DNA of 64,000 nt, taken from contig VXZQ01000011.1 of assembly GCA_009845425.1 (NCBI GenBank), forward strand, positions 62,001-126,000. Direction: 5' to 3'. The position numbers were made by a program, and so were the translations under genes. Origin of the DNA: Holophagales bacterium. Lineage in GTDB: Bacteria; Acidobacteriota; Thermoanaerobaculia; Multivoradales; Multivoraceae. Positions 10,603 through 17,890 of this stretch are shown here, piece after piece. Numbering within the stretch: position 1 is the stretch's first letter; every line of letters starts with the position of its first letter. The notes under the pieces are model-generated. The model was given only the letters and a program-made list of their open reading frames with translations. It did no database searches and was not told where the DNA came from.

Positions 10603-11289
10603 TCAGTGCCCCAACACGGCGTACGTCCCGTCGAGAACCAGGCGGATCGCTACGTACAGCCCGAACATCGGGACGACCACCCAGATCGTGTTCGGCGCCC
10701 ACACCCAGAGCAGTCGGTCGAGCCGGCCGATTGCCCGGTGCCCGCCGGAGACGTAGAAGCTCACCATGTAGAGCGAGCTGACGTAGACCCACTGCCAGAA
10801 CAGCGCGACCCCGAGGATCCCCGCGACGACGGCCGGCAGGAAACCGGTGGTCATCGACAGAAGCAGGATCATCGACGGAATCGGCGTGGCGAAGCCGTTG
10901 CCGACGTCGCAGTTGAAGCCGAAGGTTCGCCGGTCCGTGTAGGCGTCGTCGTACACGCAGTAGGCCGCCCAGACGTCCGCCCATGCCGTCGGCGAAAGGA
11001 TGCCCGTGAGCGGGATCCCCGAGAACAGGAACAGGATGGCTGGCGGCCGACCCGTCTCCGCGCCGCGTTCGCGCCAGTACTCGGCCCGCTGCGTGATGTA
11101 GTCGCGCCGCAGGTACAGGCAGGCCTCCCAGTAGCAGATCAGCAGGTTGATCGACAGGAACAGGCTGAGCACGAAGTAGGTCGGATCGATGCCTCCGTGC
11201 AGCCGGTAGCTCGCCACGTTCCAGGCCGCCGTCTGGAGCGCGACGACGACCACGACGAAGGCCGCGACCGGGATCTTCGGCCCCTTCAT
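10603..11289 (-). CDS. Multi-pass inner-membrane protein of unknown function
   Basis: 228 aa from the ATG at 11289, which overlaps the stop of the S9 peptidase gene (ATGA, 11286-11289); this coupling decides the start. Hydrophobic segments lie near residues 6-27, 33-52, 76-95, 128-150, 152-175 and 195-218, so about six membrane spans. Conserved-looking polar positions are ICYWEACLYLRRDY after span 2 and AYCVYDDAYTDRRTFGFNCD in the central loop. The size and the embedded acidic and aromatic residues recall EXPERA-like or small enzyme-like membrane proteins, but I do not recognise the family. Operon partner of the exported peptidase. Confidence 0.75.
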   Translation of the reverse strand: MKGPKIPVAAFVVVVVALQTAAWNVASYRLHGGIDPTYFVLSLFLSINLLICYWEACLYLRRDYITQRAEYWRERGAETGRPPAILFLFSGIPLTGILSPTAWADVWAAYCVYDDAYTDRRTFGFNCDVGNGFATPIPSMILLLSMTTGFLPAVVAGILGVALFWQWVYVSSLYMVSFYVSGGHRAIGRLDRLLWVWAPNTIWVVVPMFGLYVAIRLVLDGTYAVLGH

Positions 11290-13373
11290 GCTTCCGGGTC
11301 TTCCTCGTCTTCCGATCCCGGAGCCGTCTCCCACTCGTACTCGATCCCCCGAACGTGGCGCTCGAACCAGTCGATCTCCACGTTCACCTTGAACAGCTCG
11401 TGGCGGAGCTCCCGCCAGCCGTGCGGCTCACGCGGCGCGATGTAGAGGTGGGTCTCCACTCCGTTCGCCTTCAGCGCCCGATACAGCTCCACCGACTGGG
11501 GCGGCGGCACGCGCACGTCGTTCTCACCGACCAGGACGAGCGTCGGCGTCGTCACCTTGTAGACGTCCTTGAGCGGCGAGTTCTCCCAGTAGACCCCGAT
11601 CGGAGCGTCCTCCTGCCACGGCGTGCCCCCGAACCAGGGAGTGCGATAGGTCCGTACATCGCTCTGGCCGTACATCGAGATCCAGTTCACCGCGCCGGCG
11701 CCCGACGACGCCGCCTTGAAGCGGTCGGTGTGGGTGATGATCTTGTTCGTCATGTGACCGCCGCCGCTCCAGCCCATCTTGGCCATGCGGCCGCCGTCGA
11801 CGAGTCCGATCTCGATCAGGTGGTCGACGCCGGTCATCACGTCCAGATGGGCCTGGTGGAAGTAGTGGCCGACCATGTCGCGCAGGAAGGGATCCCCGTA
11901 GCCGGTGCTGCCCCGGTAGTTCGGCTTGAAGACGAAGTAACCGCGCGCGGCCAGCACCTGGACATAGTTGGACCAGCGGCCGAACCCGAACTTGTCCGAG
12001 GCCGCGGGTCCGCCGTGCGTCTGGACGACCAGGGGGTACCGGTTTCCCTCCTCGTAGTCGAGCGGGTAGTAGAGGAGGCCCTCCACCTCGACGCCGTCCT
12101 CGCCCGGCCAGCGGATCGCTTCCTGGCGTGGTAGCTGGTACGTCTCGGCGAGGTAGTCGTAGGCCGCCGTCACCTTGGTGGGCGCGCCTCCGCCCGCCGG
12201 CATCACGTGGATGTCCCCGGCGTTCTCGCGGCGGTTGATGCCGAAGGCATGCAGGCCCGCGTCCCGGGAGTAGTGCCACGAGCCCAGCGAGTGGTCGCCT
12301 TCGGTCAGGGCGGTGGGTGTCGCGTCGTCTAGTGCCGCATGGAAGAGCTGACTTCTCACCCCCGTGTTCGCCGTGAAGTAGATCGTGCCGTCCTCGGCCC
12401 AGCGGGCGCCGCTGACCTCGTGGGGCATGTCCTCGTACAGCAGACGGTGCGGGCCGCCGCCGGCGGGGACGACGAAGACGTTCGTGTTGAAGTAGGTCTC
12501 CAGGTCAGCGCTGGAGTTGGTCAGGAACAGCACGTGCTGCCCGTCGGGAGACAGCTCCGCGCCCGACTCGCTCACCGTGTTGTCGGTGAGCTGCAGGGCG
12601 TTCCCGCCATCCGCGTCCATGATCCAGACCTCGCCCTCGTCCCGGTTGTCGAAGAGCGGCGAAGGCGCCCGGTGGTGCGCGATCCGCGCCCCGTCCGACG
12701 AGATGCGGAAGCCGACGACCGAGAAGTCGCCCTCGGTGATCCGCTCGACGCTGCCCCGGTCGTCCCCGGTCCACGCGACCCGGAAGAGGTGGCGCTGCTT
12801 GTAGTCCTCGTCGAAGGCGAAGACGTCGTCCTTCAGCTCGTCCTTCTTCTTCTCCTCCGGAGTTTCCGGATCGGGAGCCACGAAGTAGATGTGCTCGCCG
12901 TCCGGGGAGAACTCGAAGCTCTGAACGGAACTCTCGTGGCTGGTCAGCGGCGAAGCTTCCCCGCCTGCGTTCGGCAGGAGGTAGATCTGGGAGAACTCGT
13001 CCTCGCCACGGGTCGCGAGAAGGGCTACGTAGTCCCCGTCCGGGGACCAGAGCGGGCTACGCTCCCCCTTCTCGCCGTACGTCAACCGGACGTCTCCTGT
13101 GCCGTCCGTTCCGATCCGGCGGATGTGGGTCGTGCGACCGTTCTTCTTCCAGTCCGTGTCGCTGCGCGTGTAGAGGAGCTGGGCGCCGTCCGGCGAGATG
13201 CGCGGGCTGCCGACGCCGGGCACGTCGATCAGCTCGACGATCGTCATCGGCCGCTTGTCCCCGGCAAAGCTCGGCGCCACGGCCGCAGCAAGGACAAGAG
13301 CAAGGGCAAGGGCCGCGGCCGGGAGAACAGGCTGGCGCAAGCCGCGGGCCTGCAGCGTCAAGGCGCGTGTCAT
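11286..13373 (-). CDS. S9 family (prolyl oligopeptidase-type) secreted peptidase
   Basis: 695 aa. A GAGGAG ribosome-binding site 5 nt upstream fixes the ATG at 13373; a signal peptide ends near APSFAGDK. Residues 35-410 form a WD40-like/TolB-type beta-propeller (repeated SPDG units), followed by an alpha/beta-hydrolase domain with the triad Ser536 (MGWSGGGH), Asp619 (GENDVRVPP) and His651 (REPHGW). It matches dipeptidyl- or acylaminoacyl-peptidases that trim oligopeptides in the periplasm. Coupled to the membrane-protein gene downstream by a 4-nt overlap and divergent from the serine hydrolase at 13446. Confidence 0.93.
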   Translation of the reverse strand: MTRALTLQARGLRQPVLPAAALALALVLAAAVAPSFAGDKRPMTIVELIDVPGVGSPRISPDGAQLLYTRSDTDWKKNGRTTHIRRIGTDGTGDVRLTYGEKGERSPLWSPDGDYVALLATRGEDEFSQIYLLPNAGGEASPLTSHESSVQSFEFSPDGEHIYFVAPDPETPEEKKKDELKDDVFAFDEDYKQRHLFRVAWTGDDRGSVERITEGDFSVVGFRISSDGARIAHHRAPSPLFDNRDEGEVWIMDADGGNALQLTDNTVSESGAELSPDGQHVLFLTNSSADLETYFNTNVFVVPAGGGPHRLLYEDMPHEVSGARWAEDGTIYFTANTGVRSQLFHAALDDATPTALTEGDHSLGSWHYSRDAGLHAFGINRRENAGDIHVMPAGGGAPTKVTAAYDYLAETYQLPRQEAIRWPGEDGVEVEGLLYYPLDYEEGNRYPLVVQTHGGPAASDKFGFGRWSNYVQVLAARGYFVFKPNYRGSTGYGDPFLRDMVGHYFHQAHLDVMTGVDHLIEIGLVDGGRMAKMGWSGGGHMTNKIITHTDRFKAASSGAGAVNWISMYGQSDVRTYRTPWFGGTPWQEDAPIGVYWENSPLKDVYKVTTPTLVLVGENDVRVPPPQSVELYRALKANGVETHLYIAPREPHGWRELRHELFKVNVEIDWFERHVRGIEYEWETAPGSEDEEDPEA

Positions 13374-13445
13374 CGAATCTCCTCGCGGTCGTCCGGGGAT
13401 AGGGTTCGGCCGATCATCGTATCTCGCTGAAAGGCCGTACCAGGA

Positions 13446-15164
13446 ATGACCAGAGCCCATCTCCACCGCACCGCAATCGGCCATGCGCTACTGGGCCTGA
13501 TGCTGGTCGCGAACGCGCCGGCTCAGCACGCCGGGCTGGCGCCGGAAACAGCCGCCCAGGTCGACGCGGTGTTCAAGCTCTGGGACCGGGAAACCACCGC
13601 CGGCTGCGCCGTCTCCGTGACCCGCGCCGGCGAGACCGTCTACGCCCGCGGCTTCGGCATGGCGCACCTGGAGCAGCCGGCGCCCATCACGCCGGAGACG
13701 ATCTTCGAGGCCGGCTCGGTCTCCAAGCAGTTCACCGCCGCGGCGATCGTGCTCCTCGCGCTCGACGGCAAGCTCTCGCTGGACGACCCGGTGCGCGAGC
13801 ACCTTCCCGAACTGCCGGACTTCGGCGCGCCGATCACGATCCGCCACCTTCTGACCCACACCAGCGGGCTCAGGACGTTCCGGCCGCTGGTCGCGCTCCG
13901 GGGACGTCCCGACGGCTTCGCAGTGCATACCAACGCCGAAGTCCTGGCCCTCATGGCCCGGCAGCAGGATCTTAACTTCCCGCCCGGCGAGGAGTACCTG
14001 TACAGCAACGCTCCCTACATCCTGAGCGTGGTGCTGGCCGAGCGCGTCTCGGGCCAGTCGTTCAACGAGTTCACGACCGAGCGGATCTTCGGCCCGCTGG
14101 GCATGACGAGCACGCTCTGGCGGGACGACTTCACCCAGATCGTCAAGGGTCGCGCCACCGCCTACGGATCCGGCAGGAGCGGCGGGCTCCACACCAACAT
14201 GTCGAACACCGAGGTCTTCGGCAACGGGGGCCTGCTGACGACGGTGGGCGATCTCCAGCGCTGGAACCAGGAGCTCGACGAGCCCAAGGTCCTCGGTCAG
14301 CAGCTCGTCGACACGCTGGAGACTCCCGGACGGTTCAACGACGGAACGGAGAGCGACTACGCCCTCGGCCTCGCTATCGGCGAGTACCGCGGCGAACGCG
14401 AGATGTCGCACAGCGGCGGCACCGCCGGCTACCGGGCCTGGCTGGCCCGCTATCCCGACCTCGACCGCCTGTCGGTGTCCCTCCTGTGCAACCACGGCGA
14501 CATCAATCCCGTCGCGGTCGGTCACCGGGTGGTCGACGTCTTCCTCGGTCCCGCCGACGAAGCCGCGGACGCCGAGAGTCCGGAGCCGAGTGTCGACGTC
14601 GCGCTCGAAGACCTGGAACGATGGGCGGACCCCTATCTCCACACCCGCACCGACTCGATCGTCCGGATCGCGGTCAGCGACGGCGCGCTCTCGTTCGGCA
14701 AAGTGAGAGCAAGGCCCCTGGGCGAAGACCGGTTCGCGGTCGGCCTCTCCGGACTCGTCGTCGCGTTCCGCATGGAAGAGGACGGCACGAGGACGGCGAC
14801 CCTGGGGGACGATCCGGAGCGCCGCTATCGGGCGATGCCCGCTGTGACACCGACGCCCGAGGAGCTGGCGGAGTACGTCGGCTCGTACAAGAGCGCCGAA
14901 CTCGACGTGACGTATTCGGTCGAGTTCCAGGACGGCAAGCTGCTGTTTCGCCGTCCGCTCGAGAAGCCGCGCACACTCGAGCCCCTGTTCCAGGACGCTT
15001 TCGAACTGAGCGATCCGTTGCTGGAGAGGTTTCCGGCCCGTGCGCTGTTCGCTACTACCGTGGCCTGGCCGGCGCGCTTCGAGCGGGACAGCAGCGGGCG
15101 GGTGATCGCTCTGTACATCAGCGATTCGTCGCGGGTGCGGCGGTTGCGGTTCGACCGCCGGTAG
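13446..15164 (+). CDS. Secreted serine hydrolase, beta-lactamase family, with C-terminal beta domain
   Basis: 572 aa. Signal peptide to about NAPAQ (residue 27). Catalytic motifs are intact: S91-V-S-K94 in EAGSVSKQF, Y186-S-N188 in YLYSNAPY, and HSGG in EMSHSGGTAGY. Residues beyond about 380 make a second domain (VGSYKSAELDVTYSVEFQDGKLLFRR) like the C-terminal barrel of D-aminopeptidase-type members. The substrate is probably an ester or a D-amino-acid peptide. Stop codon 9 bp from the end of the convergent SDR gene. Confidence 0.88.
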   Translation: MTRAHLHRTAIGHALLGLMLVANAPAQHAGLAPETAAQVDAVFKLWDRETTAGCAVSVTRAGETVYARGFGMAHLEQPAPITPETIFEAGSVSKQFTAAAIVLLALDGKLSLDDPVREHLPELPDFGAPITIRHLLTHTSGLRTFRPLVALRGRPDGFAVHTNAEVLALMARQQDLNFPPGEEYLYSNAPYILSVVLAERVSGQSFNEFTTERIFGPLGMTSTLWRDDFTQIVKGRATAYGSGRSGGLHTNMSNTEVFGNGGLLTTVGDLQRWNQELDEPKVLGQQLVDTLETPGRFNDGTESDYALGLAIGEYRGEREMSHSGGTAGYRAWLARYPDLDRLSVSLLCNHGDINPVAVGHRVVDVFLGPADEAADAESPEPSVDVALEDLERWADPYLHTRTDSIVRIAVSDGALSFGKVRARPLGEDRFAVGLSGLVVAFRMEEDGTRTATLGDDPERRYRAMPAVTPTPEELAEYVGSYKSAELDVTYSVEFQDGKLLFRRPLEKPRTLEPLFQDAFELSDPLLERFPARALFATTVAWPARFERDSSGRVIALYISDSSRVRRLRFDRR

Positions 15165-15173
15165 AGCTGCGAG

Positions 15174-15956
15174 TCAGCCGATGTCGCCGGTGTTCCCGGC
15201 CATCAGCCGGATCGCCGCCTTGTGCGGCAGGAGACGCGTCAGCAGCACGGCGACCAGCCGGTTGACGAGTCCAGGCACAAACCGCGGACCCTTGCCGAGA
15301 GCATCCAGCGTTCGCCGCGCCACCGTGTCCGGCTCGAGCATGCCCGGCACCCGGCCCTTGCCCGAGCGCTCGTAGCCCGGCGTGGGAACGGCGCCGGCGC
15401 AGCAGGCCACAACATCGATGTCCTGCTCGCGGAGCTCCTGCCACAGGCCCTCGCCAAGGACCGTGTTGAAGGCCTTGGTGGCGGCGTAGGCAGCTACCCG
15501 CGCCGTCCCCTGCAGGCCCGCCAGCGAGGACATCAGGATCACCGCGCCACGGCCGCGCCGCTCCAGACCCGGCAGCAGCGTGTGCAGCATGACGACCGGC
15601 GCCCGGACGTTGACGTCGACCGCGCGCTCGAGCGCCTCGGCGTCGGCGTCGACGAAGGGTCCCACCGGCACGAAGGCGGCGTTGTAGACGAGCACGCCCA
15701 GGTCGAGGTCCGAGGTCGCGCCAGCCAGCGCGCCGGCGAGGTCGGGACTGGCGAGGTCCATCGCCAGCGGCCGCACCTCGACGCCGTACCGCTCGCGAAG
15801 CCTGTCCGCGAGGTCATCCAGCAAGGACTCGCGGCGGGCGATCAGCACGAGGTCGACGCCGCGCTCGGCGAGGCACTCCGCGAACGAGGCGCCGAGACCC
15901 TCCGAGGCGCCGGCGACGAGTGCCCAGCCCCCGTAGCGGTCGCGGAACGAGGTCAC
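15174..15956 (-). CDS. Short-chain dehydrogenase/reductase (SDR)
   Basis: 260 aa from the GTG at 15956, chosen because the Rossmann fold starts shortly after (WALVAGASEGLG, residues 11-22, an Ala variant of TGxxxGxG); a longer reading from 16052 would overlap the divergent sulfatase start. Later motifs are LVYNAAF (NNAG position), ILMSSLAGLQG with the catalytic Ser, and YAATKAF with the YxxxK pair. NAD(P)H-dependent ketone/alcohol interconversion is expected; the substrate is unknown. The C-terminus (LVNRLVAVLLTRLLPHKAA) is hydrophobic and may touch the membrane. Confidence 0.85.
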   Translation of the reverse strand: MTSFRDRYGGWALVAGASEGLGASFAECLAERGVDLVLIARRESLLDDLADRLRERYGVEVRPLAMDLASPDLAGALAGATSDLDLGVLVYNAAFVPVGPFVDADAEALERAVDVNVRAPVVMLHTLLPGLERRGRGAVILMSSLAGLQGTARVAAYAATKAFNTVLGEGLWQELREQDIDVVACCAGAVPTPGYERSGKGRVPGMLEPDTVARRTLDALGKGPRFVPGLVNRLVAVLLTRLLPHKAAIRLMAGNTGDIG

Positions 15957-16039
15957 GAGGCCACCGGGTCCGCGAACGTCTCCGCTACGCTGCGGTGCCG
16001 ACGCTCGCCATTTGAAGCACCCACCATGGAGACTCGATC

Positions 16040-17863
16040 GTGAGGCTAGCAACGTCTCTTCCCGGTGTTCTGCTGTTCGCGCTCACCGCGACCGCCCTCG
16101 CGCAGCCGCCCAACGTCGTCCTCGTGATGACGGACGATCAGGGCTACGGCGAAGTGTCCGCGCACGGAAACCCGGTGCTCGAGACGCCGCATCTCGACCG
16201 GCTACGAAGCGAGAGCGTGCGCCTGGACGACTTTCACGTGGCGCCGATGTGCACGCCGACCCGCGGGCAACTGCTGACCGGCATGGACGCCGCCCGCAAC
16301 GGCGCGATCAACGTCAGCAGCGGTCGCGCGCTCCTGCGGCCCGAGATCCCCACGATGGCCGACATCTTCGCCGAAGCCGGCTACCGGACGGGGGTCTTCG
16401 GCAAGTGGCACCTCGGCGACAACTATCCCTTCCGGCCGGAGGACCGCGGATTCCACGAAACCGTGTGGTTCCCATCCTCCCATATCGGCTCGGTGCCCGA
16501 CTTCTGGGGCAACGACTACTTCGACGACACCTACATTCGCAATGGCAAACGCCAGGCCTTCAAGGGCTACTGCACGGACATCTTCTTCGACGAAGCGATC
16601 GACTTCATGCGGCGTTCCGCGGAGTCCGGAAGACCCTTCCTGACCTACATCGCACCCAACACGCCGCACGGTCCGCTGATCGCCAAGGAGGAGGACGAAG
16701 CCGCGCTGGCGGCTGCGCTGGCGAGGCCCGAGTTCGCCGACATGAGCGCGGCACTGAAGGGCCGGCTGGCCAGCTATCTGGGCATGGTCCGGAACATCGA
16801 CACGAACATGGGCAAGCTCGCCGCGTTCCTCGAGGAGGAAGGGCTTCGGGAGAACACGATCGTGATCTTCATGACAGACAACGGCAGCACCCACGGCCCG
16901 CTCTACTTCAACGCCGGCATGCGCGGCATGAAGACCGAGCTGTGGGAAGGCGGCCACCGGGTGCCCTTCTTCATCAGTTGGCCGAACGGCGACCTGGCGG
17001 GCCCGCAGGACGTGACCGGCCTGACCCAGGTCCAGGACGTCCTACCGACGCTTCTCGACCTCTCCGGCATCGAAACGCCGGCCGTCCGGAACTTCAACGG
17101 CATGAGTCTGGCGCCCGTGCTGCGCGGAGACGCCGGAGTGCCCGAAGACCGCATGCTGATCATCAACTACAGCCGGATGCCGTCCGGGTTCAACTACCCC
17201 TCGCCGTACACCCAGTCGATCCTCACGCGGAGTCACGCGGGCGTCCTGTGGAAGCACTGGCGCCTGCTCGAAGACCGTGAGCTCTACGACCTGGCGTCGG
17301 ATCCGCTGCAGACCAGGAACGTGATCGAGCAGCACCCGGACGTCGTCGCCAGGATGCGGGACCATCTCTACGAGTGGTGGGACGAGGTGGCCCCGACCGC
17401 CAACGAGCCCCAGCGGATCGTTATCGGCAACGACATCGAGAATCCCATGATGCTGACCGGCTGCGAGTGGCTCGACGTCTTCGTCGACCAGCAGAGGCAG
17501 GTTCGGCGTGGCACCCGGAAGACCGGGTACTGGCTGCTCGACGTGGCCGTGGCGGGCGAGTACGAGTTCGCGCTGCGGCGCTGGCCCCGGGAACTCCACG
17601 TGCCGCTCGCATCGGCGCCCGAGGGCAGCACAGCGCTGCCGATTTCCTCGGCCCGCCTGTTCATCAGCGACCACCATCACCTCGACATCGGCGACAAGAG
17701 GCCCTATGGCTTCGAGGGGCTGACGACGCGAGTCGACAGCGGCGACACGGAGGCCACCTTCACGGTGACCCTGCCCGAGGGACCCGTCGCCCTGCACACC
17801 TGGTTCGAGGAAGGGCGCGAGGTCATCGCGAGCGCGTACTACGTGTACGTGACGAGGAAGTAG
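16040..17863 (+). CDS. Secreted sulfatase (formylglycine type) with C-terminal extension
   Basis: 607 aa with a signal peptide to about ALAQP (residue 22). The formylglycine consensus C71-T-P-T-R75 lies in APMCTPTRGQLLTG; VMTDDQGYGE gives metal-binding Asp residues and FGKWHLGD and FMTDNGS complete the arylsulfatase set. Residues after about 460 form an extra beta-rich domain (YWLLDVAVAGEYEFALRRWP) absent from minimal sulfatases, possibly a carbohydrate or substrate-recognition module. It needs a maturase (FGE or anSME), not found in this window. First gene of a plus-strand run to 26135; the PSCyt gene starts 28 bp later. Confidence 0.92.
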   Translation: MRLATSLPGVLLFALTATALAQPPNVVLVMTDDQGYGEVSAHGNPVLETPHLDRLRSESVRLDDFHVAPMCTPTRGQLLTGMDAARNGAINVSSGRALLRPEIPTMADIFAEAGYRTGVFGKWHLGDNYPFRPEDRGFHETVWFPSSHIGSVPDFWGNDYFDDTYIRNGKRQAFKGYCTDIFFDEAIDFMRRSAESGRPFLTYIAPNTPHGPLIAKEEDEAALAAALARPEFADMSAALKGRLASYLGMVRNIDTNMGKLAAFLEEEGLRENTIVIFMTDNGSTHGPLYFNAGMRGMKTELWEGGHRVPFFISWPNGDLAGPQDVTGLTQVQDVLPTLLDLSGIETPAVRNFNGMSLAPVLRGDAGVPEDRMLIINYSRMPSGFNYPSPYTQSILTRSHAGVLWKHWRLLEDRELYDLASDPLQTRNVIEQHPDVVARMRDHLYEWWDEVAPTANEPQRIVIGNDIENPMMLTGCEWLDVFVDQQRQVRRGTRKTGYWLLDVAVAGEYEFALRRWPRELHVPLASAPEGSTALPISSARLFISDHHHLDIGDKRPYGFEGLTTRVDSGDTEATFTVTLPEGPVALHTWFEEGREVIASAYYVYVTRK

Positions 17864-17890
17864 AATCCACCGTTCAGCCCAGAGTCCTCA

